From Lascolabacillus massiliensis (GTDB lineage: Bacteria; Bacteroidota; Bacteroidia; Bacteroidales; Dysgonomonadaceae), in contig NZ_CTEJ01000001.1 of NCBI RefSeq assembly GCF_001282625.1, forward strand, positions 930,001 through 994,000: a DNA stretch of 64,000 nt. Reading direction: 5' to 3'. Below are positions 18,136 to 31,368 of this stretch, one piece after another. The position numbers and the translations under genes are program-made. Numbering within the stretch: the first letter of the stretch is position 1; each line of letters opens with the position of its first letter. The notes under the pieces were generated by a model. That model did not search any database. It saw only the letters and a list, made by a program, of their open reading frames with translations, and had not been told where the DNA came from.

Positions 18136-18443
18136 AATCCTGTTTTTTAGGTTTTTGATTATAAATATATGATTTTAAATCATACTGAAAAAGTTTATAT
18201 AACTGTCAAATATTGAAATGTTTTATATAAAAGCTTTTTACAAATATAATGATTAAAATAAATAATTGTTTTCATAGCAGGAAAAAAGATCTTTTTTATA
18301 ATTTATCATCTTTTGCATAAATAAAATTTAGAACTTCTAAATGCTATTACATTTCAATTACTATCTATTACTTCAAAATATTTTTTCTATCTTTGTACCC
18401 TAATATCACATAGTATATATCAAACAAAATTAATACTCGCACT
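18136..18443. other. Intergenic region between the SIMPL gene and carA
   Basis: About 308 very A+T-rich bases between divergent genes. I see the carA -7 element near its right end and a minus-strand TATATTTG (18248-18241) without a good -33. No RNA gene, PyrR-type leader or other clear structure is visible. Confidence 0.5.
18388..18395 (+). promoter_or_regulatory. carA -7 element
   Basis: TATCTTTG matches TAnnTTTG perfectly about 50 bases before the carA ATG. No convincing -33 TTTG is at the right distance. Confidence 0.45.
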
Positions 18444-19562
18444 ATGCACAAATTAACACCGGTGCGATTGATCCTTGAAAACGGGATGGTCTTTCAAGGA
18501 AAATCGTTTGGGGCTGAAAAGCCGACATCGGGAGAGGTTGTTTTCAGTACTTCAATGGTAGGTTATCCCGAAAGCTTGACAGACCCCTCCTACAAAGGAC
18601 AAATATTATCACTAACTTATCCAATAATCGGAAATTACGGAGTTCCAGCCAAAGGCGAAACAGACGGAATTTCCGATTTTTTTGAATCTGTACATATTCA
18701 TGCTTCAGGGTTGATAATACAGGATTATACTTCTGAATACTCTCACTGGAACGGAATTGAAAGCCTTGGAGAATGGCTTAAGAATGAGAATATCCCGGGT
18801 ATTTGCGATGTAGATACCCGTAAACTCACTAAAATACTTCGTGAAGAAGGCTCACTATTGGGAAAGATTGTTTTTGATGAGAGTCATGTTTCAGAAAAAA
18901 CAAAAGATGCAAGCAAGGCAGAAGTCAACATAAGTAAAGATGGTTTTTACAATCCTGATTTTACAAATCTGGTTGCAGAAGTAAGCTGTAAAGAGGTAAT
19001 TGAGTATGGGGATGGAGTAAAAAAGGTAGTACTTGTAGACTGCGGCGTCAAACTAAATATTCTGAGAGAACTTATTAAGCAGGGAGTAAAAGTGATACGT
19101 GTGCCCTGGGATTATGACTTCAATACAATAGATTTTGATGGTGTAGTGATTTCAAACGGTCCCGGCAACCCTGACCACTGTATAGCAACAGTTGAAAATA
19201 TCCGCAAAGCGATGAATAGTGATAAACCAATATTCGGAATTTGCATGGGAAATCAGTTGATTTCTAAAGCAGCCGGAGCAAAAATATATAAGCTTAAATA
19301 TGGACACAGAAGCCATAACCAACCGGTTAGAAGAGTAGGGAGTAATCAATGTTTCATTACATCCCAAAATCATGGGTATGCAGTAGATGATAAGGGTTTA
19401 GGCAAAGAGTGGGAACCATGGTATGTTAACCTGAATGATGGAACCAATGAGGGTATCAGGCACAAATCAAAACCATTTTACTCAGTACAATTTCATCCGG
19501 AAGCAAATGGAGGTCCAAATGATACACGCTATTTCTTTGACGAGTTTGTAAAATTATTGTGA
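18444..19562 (+). CDS. carA: Carbamoyl-phosphate synthase small (glutaminase) subunit
   Basis: Hydrolyses glutamine and channels ammonia to CarB for carbamoyl phosphate (pyrimidine and arginine synthesis). It has 372 residues. An N-terminal CPSase_sm domain is followed by a class I glutamine amidotransferase domain from about 190. The nucleophile Cys267 is in FGICMGNQ, and the His351/Glu353 pair in QFHPEA completes the triad. The segments NHGYAVD, NDGTNEGI and SVQFHPE read more like eukaryotic CAD/CPS1 than E. coli CarA. carB starts three bases after its stop. Confidence 0.95.
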   Translation: MHKLTPVRLILENGMVFQGKSFGAEKPTSGEVVFSTSMVGYPESLTDPSYKGQILSLTYPIIGNYGVPAKGETDGISDFFESVHIHASGLIIQDYTSEYSHWNGIESLGEWLKNENIPGICDVDTRKLTKILREEGSLLGKIVFDESHVSEKTKDASKAEVNISKDGFYNPDFTNLVAEVSCKEVIEYGDGVKKVVLVDCGVKLNILRELIKQGVKVIRVPWDYDFNTIDFDGVVISNGPGNPDHCIATVENIRKAMNSDKPIFGICMGNQLISKAAGAKIYKLKYGHRSHNQPVRRVGSNQCFITSQNHGYAVDDKGLGKEWEPWYVNLNDGTNEGIRHKSKPFYSVQFHPEANGGPNDTRYFFDEFVKLL

Positions 19563-19565
19563 TTT

Positions 19566-22883
<3,318 letters not shown>

Positions 22884-22947
22884 AATCAGGCTGTTAATTA
22901 AGTTATGATTAATTAAGCAGACTAATATTTCAGAAAATATAATATAA

Positions 22948-25900
22948 ATGGATCAATCTATTAAGAAAGTAATTCTACTGGGTTCCGGAGCCCTTAAAAT
23001 CGGACAAGCGGGTGAATTTGACTATTCAGGTTCGCAAGCTCTTAAAGCTATGCGTGAAGAGGGTATTGAAACAGTATTAATAAACCCTAATATTGCTACT
23101 ATACAAACATCAGAGGGTGTAGCCGATAAGGTTTATTTCCTGCCTATAACTCCCTATTTCGTTGAGAAGGTTATACAAAAAGAGAAGCCTGACGGAATAC
23201 TTCTGGCATTTGGGGGACAGACAGCATTAAACTGTGGAACTGAGCTTTACCAGAGTGGTATACTTGCAAAGTATGATGTGAAGGTACTGGGAACTTCCGT
23301 TGAAGCGATTATGATTACGGAGGACCGTGATCTGTTCGTGAAGAAACTTGATGAGATTGAGGCAAAAACGCCAAAATCAAGAGCTGTTGAGTCGCTCGAT
23401 GAAGCTCTTGAAGCTGCTAATGAAATTGGTTTTCCTATTATGCTCCGTTCAGCATATGCATTAGGAGGACAGGGTTCAGGTATCTGTGCAAATAAGAAAG
23501 AGTTTGTTGAGTTGTGTAAAAGTGCACTCTCATTCTCTAATCAGGTACTGGTAGAGGAGAGTCTCAAAGGTTGGAAGGAAATTGAATTTGAGGTGATTAG
23601 GGATAAAAACGACCACTGCTTTACTGTAGTACCTATGGAAAACTTTGATCCACTGGGTATTCATACAGGTGAGAGTATTGTTGTTGCACCTATTATCACA
23701 CTTCGTAAGGATCAGATTGAACTATTGGAAGATGTAGCCAGGAGAGTTGTTCGCCACATTGGTATAGTAGGTGAATGTAATATACAGTATGCATTTAATG
23801 CTGAGACAAATGATTACAGGATTATCGAGATCAATGCACGATTGAGTCGTTCATCTGCACTTGCATCAAAAGCTTCAGGTTATCCTCTTGCATTTGTAGC
23901 TACAAAACTTGCCTTAGGTTATTCTTTAGATCAGATTGGTGAAATGGGTACACCCAACTCAGCTTACACAGCACCTAAGGTAGATTATATGATTGTGAAG
24001 ATTCCTCGCTGGGATCTAAACAAATTCTACGGTGTAAGTCACGAGATTGGATCTTCAATGAAGTCAGTAGGTGAGGTAATGTCAATTGGTCAGTCATTTG
24101 AAGAGATCATACAGAAAGGTTTGCGAATGATCGGGCAGGGGATGCACGGCTTTGTTGGCAACAGAGAGATCACTTTCGACAATATTGAAGAGTCCCTTTC
24201 CAAACCTACCGATCTGCGTATTTTTGCAATTGCTGATGCTTTTGAAAAAGGTTATAGTGTTGAACAAATTGAAGAGCTTACCAAAATTGATCCCTGGTTT
24301 CTGGAAAAGCTTGAAAATATTCATAAATACTCCAAAGTTTTATCTTCATACAACAAGATAGAGGAGCTTCCTGAAGATGTACTTCGTGAAGCAAAAAGAC
24401 TTGGATTCTCTGACTTCCAGATTGCAAGGTTAATTGAGGAACCTGATGGTAATATGGAGAATGAGCAGATACGAGTCCGCAATCACAGGAAAAGTTTGAA
24501 TATCACTCCTGTAATTCGCAGAATTTATACTGTGGCATCTGACCATCCTGATAAAACAAACTATCTATATTTCACCTATGGAGAAGTTAAACCACATATT
24601 CCATACAAAGAGGAGTGTAAGGAGTCAGTAATAGTATTAGGTTCAGGAGCATACAGGATAGGATCATCTGTAGAGTTCGACTGGTGTTCTGTAAACGCAG
24701 TGCAAACTGCTCGTGAGCTTGGGTATGACTCAGTAATGATAAATTATAATCCTGAGACTGTTTCTACCGATTATGATATGTGTGACAGACTCTATTTTGA
24801 TGAGCTTACTTTCGAGAGAGTGCTTGATGTTATTGATGTGGAGATTCCTAAGGGGGTTATACTTTCAGTTGGAGGACAGATTCCTAATAATCTGGCAATG
24901 AAGCTTTACCGCCAAAATGTTCCTATTCTCGGAACTCAGCCTACAGATATTGACAGGGCAGAAAACAGGCATAAATTTTCCGGCATGCTGGATGAGCTTG
25001 GCATTGATCAGCCAAGATGGAAAGAGGCTAGTAGTAAAGAAGAGATTGATGCTTTTATTGATGAGGTTGGTTTTCCTTTACTTATCAGACCATCATATGT
25101 ACTCTCAGGTGCTGCTATGAATGTTTGTTATGACAGAGATCAGATGAGTACATTCCTGGAAATGGCTGTGAGCGTCTCTAAAGAACATCCGGTTGTAGTG
25201 TCAAGCTTTATGCAGAACGCAAAAGAGATCGAGTTTGATGCAGTTGCGAAGAATGGAGAAGTTGTTGAGTATGCAATATCTGAACATGTAGAATTTGCTG
25301 GTGTTCATTCAGGTGATGCAACACTGGTATTTCCTGCTCAAAAGATCTATTTTGAGACCATGCGTCGTGTAAAGAAGATCTCAAAACAGATTGCTAAAGA
25401 GCTTAATATAAGCGGTCCCTTCAACATTCAATATCTAGCTAAAAACAACGAGATCAAAGTTATAGAGTGTAACCTGAGGGCAAGTCGCTCCTTCCCCTTT
25501 GTCTCAAAGGTATTAAAGCAGAATTTTATTGAAACGGCGACAAAAATAATGCTGGATGCACCTTATACAAAACCGGACAGTTCAGTCTTCGATCTTGAAT
25601 ATATTGGTGTTAAAGCATCGCAATTCTCATTTTCAAGACTACAGAATGCCGACCCGGTATTGGGTGTTGATATGGCATCAACTGGTGAGGTTGGCTGTAT
25701 TGGTGATGATTTTTCAGAAGCAATACTAAAATCGATGCTTTCTGTAGGATATAAAGTTCCTGAAAAAGCAATTCTGATCTCTTCAGGAGAGATGAAATCA
25801 AAAGTTGATCTGCTTGATGCTTGTAAACTACTGGCAGAAAGGAATTATGAATTATATGCTAGTCACGGTACCCAGAAGTTTCTCGTTGATAACGGCATAA

Positions 25901-26163
25901 ACGCTATCGAAGTAAACTGGCCTGATGAAGATGGAGAGAACAATATTCAGAAAATGATAGCTGATAAGAAATTCGATCTCATTATAAATATTCCAAAAGA
26001 TGTTACTCGCAGAGAGTTAACCAACGGCTATATAATTCGTCGCGGTGCAATAGATTACAATATTCCGTTGATTACAAATGCAAGATTGGCAAGTGCATTT
26101 ATTACTGCATTTTGCACAATGGATCTCGATGATGTTCAGATTAAAAGCTGGGACGAATATTAA
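22948..26163 (+). CDS. carB: Carbamoyl-phosphate synthase large subunit, copy 2
   Basis: A second complete large subunit of 1071 residues, 64 bases after copy 1. The domain order and all main ATP-grasp motifs are present: GSGALKIGQAGEFDYSGSQ, SAYALGGQGSGIC, GIVGECNIQYA, EINARLSRSSALASKASGYPLAF and, in half 2, GSGAYRIGSSVEFDWCSVN. The MGS domain has SSGEMKSKVDLLDACKLL. The two copies are similar along their whole length but differ at many positions, so this is an old duplication. Both look functional. One may be under arginine-type and the other under pyrimidine-type allosteric control, or they may form a heteromeric complex; neither is shown. Confidence 0.93.
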   Translation: MDQSIKKVILLGSGALKIGQAGEFDYSGSQALKAMREEGIETVLINPNIATIQTSEGVADKVYFLPITPYFVEKVIQKEKPDGILLAFGGQTALNCGTELYQSGILAKYDVKVLGTSVEAIMITEDRDLFVKKLDEIEAKTPKSRAVESLDEALEAANEIGFPIMLRSAYALGGQGSGICANKKEFVELCKSALSFSNQVLVEESLKGWKEIEFEVIRDKNDHCFTVVPMENFDPLGIHTGESIVVAPIITLRKDQIELLEDVARRVVRHIGIVGECNIQYAFNAETNDYRIIEINARLSRSSALASKASGYPLAFVATKLALGYSLDQIGEMGTPNSAYTAPKVDYMIVKIPRWDLNKFYGVSHEIGSSMKSVGEVMSIGQSFEEIIQKGLRMIGQGMHGFVGNREITFDNIEESLSKPTDLRIFAIADAFEKGYSVEQIEELTKIDPWFLEKLENIHKYSKVLSSYNKIEELPEDVLREAKRLGFSDFQIARLIEEPDGNMENEQIRVRNHRKSLNITPVIRRIYTVASDHPDKTNYLYFTYGEVKPHIPYKEECKESVIVLGSGAYRIGSSVEFDWCSVNAVQTARELGYDSVMINYNPETVSTDYDMCDRLYFDELTFERVLDVIDVEIPKGVILSVGGQIPNNLAMKLYRQNVPILGTQPTDIDRAENRHKFSGMLDELGIDQPRWKEASSKEEIDAFIDEVGFPLLIRPSYVLSGAAMNVCYDRDQMSTFLEMAVSVSKEHPVVVSSFMQNAKEIEFDAVAKNGEVVEYAISEHVEFAGVHSGDATLVFPAQKIYFETMRRVKKISKQIAKELNISGPFNIQYLAKNNEIKVIECNLRASRSFPFVSKVLKQNFIETATKIMLDAPYTKPDSSVFDLEYIGVKASQFSFSRLQNADPVLGVDMASTGEVGCIGDDFSEAILKSMLSVGYKVPEKAILISSGEMKSKVDLLDACKLLAERNYELYASHGTQKFLVDNGINAIEVNWPDEDGENNIQKMIADKKFDLIINIPKDVTRRELTNGYIIRRGAIDYNIPLITNARLASAFITAFCTMDLDDVQIKSWDEY

Positions 26164-26188
26164 ACGGGATATTTTTAATATAAAATAA

Positions 26189-26261
26189 AAAATGATTGTT
26201 TTTTCATGTAGTACAAATTCTTTAATTGAATAATGTAAAACTTCGAAAAAACAATCATTTT
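26189..26261. terminator. Bidirectional terminator between carB copy 2 and the acyl-CoA ligase
   Basis: A perfect 17-bp inverted repeat, AAAATGATTGTTTTTTC (26189-26205) with GAAAAAACAATCATTTT (26245-26261), separated by 39 bases. It sits between convergent stops and has T-rich ends in both directions. The long loop is unusual for a terminator. Confidence 0.6.
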
Positions 26262-26274
26262 ACTTTTTAATACG

Positions 26275-27930
26275 TTACTTCTGATATTTAAATCGCTTAA
26301 TACTTCTTTTAGGTGTTTTATCAAACTCTTCTTCCTGAATGCGGAAAGATGAAATCTGACTATAATTAGGAAGTGAGGAATTCACATCATCAATTATTTT
26401 AGAGAAGAAAGAGTTCCACTGCTCTTCTTTTACACCTTCTGACTCAAGCACATCTTTATCAGGTACTATTAGTGCTACAATCTTATGATTCTCTTCAATT
26501 GCAAGGACCTCGCTAATGTAATCTGAGCTATTAAGCTTCTCTTCAATCTCTTCTGGATAGATATTCTGACCTGAAGGACCTAAAAGCATATTTTTGTTTC
26601 GGCCTTTGATAAAGATGAAATTGTCTTTATCCATAGTACCAAGATCGCCCGTCTTTAGCCATCCATCAGCAGTAAATGTCTCTTTAGTTGCTTCCTCATT
26701 CTTATAGTAACCAAGCATAACATTACTTCCCTTGGTCAGTATTTCACCAACAACATTTTCAGGATCACTTGAATCAATTTTAACCTGCATTCTGTCTACA
26801 ACCTTACCTGAAGAACGTTTCTTATACTCTTTCCAGTAAGCATAAGAAATGAGAGGTCCGCATTCAGTCATACCATATCCCACTGTAAAAGGAAATTTTA
26901 TCTTCTTCAGGAAATTTTCAACATCTTTGTTTAAAGCAGCTCCACCAATAACAACTTCATCCAGATTGTCTCCGAAAAACTCAATCATCCCCTTACGTAT
27001 TTTAGAAAATACAAGAACATTCAGTAATGGTATTTTCTTAAGAGTAGCAGCTGAACCTTTTTTCAGTTTTGGGAATACTACCTTAGTGACAACTTTTTCA
27101 ATAATAAGTGGTACTGCAAGAATCAGCTTGGGTTTTGTTTTTGTAAATGCATCCTTAAGAATCTTTGGAGAAGGTGTTTTTCCAAGAAAATGGATATGAC
27201 AGCCTATTGCTATGGAATTCAGAATCTCGAATGCAAGACCATAAGTGTGTGCCATTGGCAGCATACATACTACATTATCCCCGGGCAGAAGGAAATTCAC
27301 ATTTTCCATTGCAAACTTGGTATTTGACCATAGACTTCTATAGGGAAGCATTACACCCTTTGGACTACTGGTGGTGCCTGAGGTGTAGTTGATTAATGCC
27401 AGCTCTTCAGGCTTGTCTGTTCTGAAATTTATATCATTTACAAAAAAGCCTTTACTATATTTTTCAGTAAAATAGTCAGAAGCATTAGAAATAAATTGTT
27501 TCAAGTCATCTGAAACAGACTTCAGTAATGAGAAATTATCCAAAGAGAAAACAGTTTCTGCTTTAGGAATTTTGGTTTCATCAATTCCACTCCAGATACT
27601 TTCATCTACAAAAAATAGATTAGAATCGGAGTGATCCACAATAAACTGTACACTGCTTTTATCAAATTCATTTAAGATATTTACAGATACAGCACCATAT
27701 GACAGTGTTGCGAAAAAGACTATAGCCCAGTTAGAGCTGTTCCTTCCGCAAAGTGAGATTTTATCTCCCCGTTGTACACCGGCTACTTTAAAAATGTCAT
27801 GAAGTTTATCAATTTCACGAGCGAAATCTCTGTAATATAAAGTCTTTCCCTCGTAGTCTGTCATAGCAGGCAGATCCCAGTTATTTCTAATACTCTGTTC
27901 TATTATACCTAAAAAACTGTTTTGATTCAT
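26275..27930 (-). CDS. Long-chain fatty acid--CoA ligase (AMP-binding family)
   Basis: A 551-residue acyl-adenylate-forming enzyme that activates fatty acids as acyl-CoA. The P-loop reads INYTSGTTSSPKGVMLP (about 175-191), the A5 motif VGYGMTECGPLISY, the A7 motif WLKTGDLG and A8 IKGRNKNMLLGPSGQNIYPEEIE; the C-terminal subdomain ends KTPKRSIKRFKYQK with the expected catalytic Lys region. There is no signal peptide. It is a monocistronic gene. The acyl chain length is not certain, and some relatives load acyl groups onto carrier proteins. Confidence 0.88.
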   Translation of the reverse strand: MNQNSFLGIIEQSIRNNWDLPAMTDYEGKTLYYRDFAREIDKLHDIFKVAGVQRGDKISLCGRNSSNWAIVFFATLSYGAVSVNILNEFDKSSVQFIVDHSDSNLFFVDESIWSGIDETKIPKAETVFSLDNFSLLKSVSDDLKQFISNASDYFTEKYSKGFFVNDINFRTDKPEELALINYTSGTTSSPKGVMLPYRSLWSNTKFAMENVNFLLPGDNVVCMLPMAHTYGLAFEILNSIAIGCHIHFLGKTPSPKILKDAFTKTKPKLILAVPLIIEKVVTKVVFPKLKKGSAATLKKIPLLNVLVFSKIRKGMIEFFGDNLDEVVIGGAALNKDVENFLKKIKFPFTVGYGMTECGPLISYAYWKEYKKRSSGKVVDRMQVKIDSSDPENVVGEILTKGSNVMLGYYKNEEATKETFTADGWLKTGDLGTMDKDNFIFIKGRNKNMLLGPSGQNIYPEEIEEKLNSSDYISEVLAIEENHKIVALIVPDKDVLESEGVKEEQWNSFFSKIIDDVNSSLPNYSQISSFRIQEEEFDKTPKRSIKRFKYQK

Positions 27931-28367
27931 TATTGTGCTTTATTATATCTTATTTGTGTGTGATAAAGTTACACATAATATAAAAATAAACAAGTATTTA
28001 TTATCATATTATTTACATAAATAATATAGGGGTGTGATTTTAAATAATATTAATTTATTAGATCACAATAGATTAATAGCATTAAATGTTAAAGTGTCGG
28101 TTCTTTGGCTCCTTTTTACTTAATAAAGTTTGCTTTATATTAATTTTGTTATATCTTTGTCTGCGAAAAATTGATACTATTAGTGAATAAACAGTTTTAA
28201 TGTGTTAAAACTACTCCATTATAAACGTTTGGAGCTATATGTAAACTAAACTGTGTGAAACTTCTTCATATTGTGAAAATAATACAAAAAAATTTTTATT
28301 AAATACATGAGAAATTCGAATTTTTCGTGACTCAAACTATTTTGTCGTTTAACTTAAAAATTAAAGA
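27931..28367. other. Promoter and long leader region upstream of susC-like gene
   Basis: Left part: A+T-rich upstream sequence of the acyl-CoA ligase, no clear promoter seen on the minus strand. Right part: a consensus promoter at 28129-28159 and a leader of about 200 bases. The leader holds a perfect 8-bp stem with tetraloop (AGTTTTAA-TGTG-TTAAAACT, 28193-28212) and a 12-bp palindrome AAATTCGAATTT (28312-28323). No coding frame of note. Confidence 0.5.
28129..28159 (+). promoter_or_regulatory. Predicted promoter of the SusC/SusD operon
   Basis: TTTG (28129-28132), 19 bases, then TATCTTTG (28152-28159), a full Bacteroidota consensus. It implies a 5' leader of about 200 bases. Confidence 0.65.
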
Positions 28368-31331
28368 ATGAAAGAACTTAAGACTATTCATGTGAGAGTG
28401 ATTTTATCTGCATTTGTGTGGGTATTATCGCTAGGTTTGTTTGCACAGAATGTTACCGTAAGAGGTGTTGTTTCTGATGTGAACGGTGAGCCATTGATCG
28501 GAGTAACACTCCTTGTTCAGGGTACAACTAACGGAACAGTTACAAACATTGATGGGGAGTATACCTTATCCGGAGTACCGTCCAATGGTGTTATTGAGGT
28601 GTCATACGTTGGTATGCAGAATCAAAATGTTCAGGTTGGAGGCAGATCTATTATTAACATCACTTTAACAGAAGACACTGAACTATTGGATGAGGTTGTG
28701 GTAGTTGGTTATGGTACAATGGACAGAAGAGAAGTTACTTCTTCTATTGAGACTATTACTGCAGCTGATTTTAATCAGGGAGGAGTAAGAAATGCTATGG
28801 ACCTTATTCAGGGTAAGGTAGCAGGATTAAACATGACACGTGTTGGAGGCAGTAACCCTAACTCAGGTATGGATATTCAGTTGCGTGGTATTGCTTCTTT
28901 GTCAGGAACAAGAACTCCACTAATCGTTATTGATGGTATTCCAGGAGGTAGTCTTGATCTTCTGCAACCTGATGATATCGAGTCTTTCAATATCCTGAAA
29001 GATGGTTCTGCAGCAGCTATCTATGGAACACGTGGTAACTCAGGTGTAATTTTAATTACAACTAAGAAAGGTCGCGCTGGCGCACCTCAGTTCAATTATT
29101 CATCTTATGCACAGCATGAGATTTTAAATGAGAGACCGAAAATTTTTGATGCAGCTGGTTTCAGAGATTTGATTAAACAGGGTTTAATTAATGAAAATCA
29201 GGATTTTGGTGCTGATACTGATCTTTTTGATGAATTGATTAATAAAAGCAACCTAAGCCAATATCACAATTTTGCTGCTTCAGGAGGAACTGAAAATACA
29301 AACTATAGAGCATCTGTATTTTATAGTAATATGGAGGGTATAGCTAAGGAAAACTCTCGCGAACAGTTTGGTGGACGTGTTAATGTTAATCAAAAAGGAC
29401 TTAACGACAGATTAACAATGTCTTTAAATCTTGCTACCAATTTCAATAAGGCTAACCTTCTTGGTGGTGGAACAGGTGATTTTGAGCAGGCTATTCAACG
29501 TAATCCTACAGCTCCTCTTTATAATGAAGATGGAACTTTCTATGAAACAACTGCTTACAATAACTACAATCCTCTTTCTCGTCTTGCTAACAGGATATCA
29601 GAAAGAGATCAGCAAACTACATCAGCAGATGTCCGCCTGCAGGTTAAATTAACTGATTACTGGTCGGTATCAGGTTTTGGTTCTTATCTGCGCAATACTT
29701 ATAACGACAGATACTACCGTTCTTCAAAAGACTGGGATAACAGACCGGGTTCTTCTTACCAGGGAATGGGATATGCTTCTAAATCAAACTATTTATCATG
29801 GAGCAAAACATTTGAAGCAACAACAGATTATAGAAGAACATTCAATGATGTTCATACTGTAACCGGACTTGTTGGTTATAGCTATCAGTACAATACTGAA
29901 GAAAGCTTTAATGTTAATAATAATGGATTCACAACTGATGCTTTCTTGGATTGGAATCTTGGAGCCGGAAGTGCAATACAGAATACCAGATTACCACGTC
30001 CAGGTATGGGAAGCAGCAAAAATGACAATACATTGGTTGCATTCTTTGGTCGTGTAAACTACTCATTTGATAATAAATATTATTTACAAGCAATTGTACG
30101 TCATGAAGGATCATCTCGTTTTGGTGCTAACCACAAATGGGGTACTTTCCCGGCATTATCGGCAGGATGGACCATTTCGGAAGAAGGATTCATGTATGAT
30201 GTTGATGCAATAGATGAACTGAAGCTCAGAGTAGGATATGGAGTTACTGGTAACCAGGGAATTCCTAACTATCAGTCGCTAGTTACTCTAAGTACAGGTG
30301 GTGTTTACCCACAAAATGGTGTTTACTATCAGACTTATGGTGCTGCAAGAAACCCAAACCCTGATCTTCGCTGGGAACAGAAGCAGGAGCTAAATGTTGG
30401 TGTTGATTTCGCATTATTTAAAAGAAGAATAAGCGGTTCTTTGGATCTGTATAACAGAAATACAAAAGACTTGCTGTATAACTACAATGCACAACAGCCA
30501 CCATATGTAAGGGATTTCATCTATACTAATGTAGGTTCAATCAGAAACTCAGGAGTTGAACTTCAACTTTCTGGTGTAGCTATCAATAATAAAGATTTCA
30601 GCTGGGATATCGATCTTGCAACAAGTTACCAGACAAACGAACTTACAAAGCTTTCAAGTGATGTATTTAAAGCAAACTGGCTTTCATTCTATGGATTACC
30701 TTCACCGGGTAACCTTGGTGAGGCATTCAGACTTGAAGAGGGTGGTGCAGTAGGTAACTTCTATGGTAAAGAATTTGCAGGTTTTGATGAAGATGGTAAG
30801 TGGTTGTTCTATAAGAAAGATAGATCTACTGCAAGAGCTTCTGAAATTTCGGAAGATGATCTTAAAATTATTGGTAATGGTGTACCAAAAGTACAAGCAT
30901 CACTTAATAATACATTCAGATATAAGAATTTTGACCTGACTCTTCTTTTCAGAGGTAAATTTGGCTTTGATATTCTTAATCTTAAAGAGCTTTATTTCGG
31001 TAATAAAAAATGGTTACCAAATAATATGCTTAAAACAGCTGTTACCAAGCATAATGAGTTGAACGATGATCCTCAGTATTCTGACTACTATCTAGAAAAA
31101 GGTGATTTCGTTAAACTAGATAATGTTACTTTAGGCTATAATGTTCCATTGAAATCTGATTATGTGTCTAATCTAAGATTTTATGTAACAGGTAGAAATA
31201 TTCTTACTTTAACTGGTTATTCAGGAGTTGACCCTGAACTTCAGGACACAGGTTTTGAAGCTGGTGTTGACAAAAGAGATTACTATCCAAGAACACAGTC
31301 GTGGTCGATTGGAGTAAATGTTAGTTTTTAA
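28368..31331 (+). CDS. SusC/RagA family TonB-linked outer membrane transporter
   Basis: A 987-residue TonB-dependent beta-barrel that imports oligosaccharides or peptides with its SusD partner. A signal peptide (about 1-26, ending LGLFAQ) is followed by a carboxypeptidase-regulatory-like domain (about 28-105, VRGVVSDVNGEPLIGVTLLV). Next come the DEVVVVGYGTMDRREV segment and the plug domain (IQLRGIASLSGTRTPLIVIDG, ILKDGSAAAIYGTRGNSGVILITTKKG). The barrel ends with the terminal Phe of WSIGVNVSF. There is no extra N-terminal anti-sigma-interacting (STN) domain. The substrate is not identifiable; the downstream exported oxidoreductive enzymes suggest a glycoside. Confidence 0.95.
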   Translation: MKELKTIHVRVILSAFVWVLSLGLFAQNVTVRGVVSDVNGEPLIGVTLLVQGTTNGTVTNIDGEYTLSGVPSNGVIEVSYVGMQNQNVQVGGRSIINITLTEDTELLDEVVVVGYGTMDRREVTSSIETITAADFNQGGVRNAMDLIQGKVAGLNMTRVGGSNPNSGMDIQLRGIASLSGTRTPLIVIDGIPGGSLDLLQPDDIESFNILKDGSAAAIYGTRGNSGVILITTKKGRAGAPQFNYSSYAQHEILNERPKIFDAAGFRDLIKQGLINENQDFGADTDLFDELINKSNLSQYHNFAASGGTENTNYRASVFYSNMEGIAKENSREQFGGRVNVNQKGLNDRLTMSLNLATNFNKANLLGGGTGDFEQAIQRNPTAPLYNEDGTFYETTAYNNYNPLSRLANRISERDQQTTSADVRLQVKLTDYWSVSGFGSYLRNTYNDRYYRSSKDWDNRPGSSYQGMGYASKSNYLSWSKTFEATTDYRRTFNDVHTVTGLVGYSYQYNTEESFNVNNNGFTTDAFLDWNLGAGSAIQNTRLPRPGMGSSKNDNTLVAFFGRVNYSFDNKYYLQAIVRHEGSSRFGANHKWGTFPALSAGWTISEEGFMYDVDAIDELKLRVGYGVTGNQGIPNYQSLVTLSTGGVYPQNGVYYQTYGAARNPNPDLRWEQKQELNVGVDFALFKRRISGSLDLYNRNTKDLLYNYNAQQPPYVRDFIYTNVGSIRNSGVELQLSGVAINNKDFSWDIDLATSYQTNELTKLSSDVFKANWLSFYGLPSPGNLGEAFRLEEGGAVGNFYGKEFAGFDEDGKWLFYKKDRSTARASEISEDDLKIIGNGVPKVQASLNNTFRYKNFDLTLLFRGKFGFDILNLKELYFGNKKWLPNNMLKTAVTKHNELNDDPQYSDYYLEKGDFVKLDNVTLGYNVPLKSDYVSNLRFYVTGRNILTLTGYSGVDPELQDTGFEAGVDKRDYYPRTQSWSIGVNVSF

Positions 31332-31368
31332 TAAGTATGAATACCATACAGAAAAAAATAAATAATCT

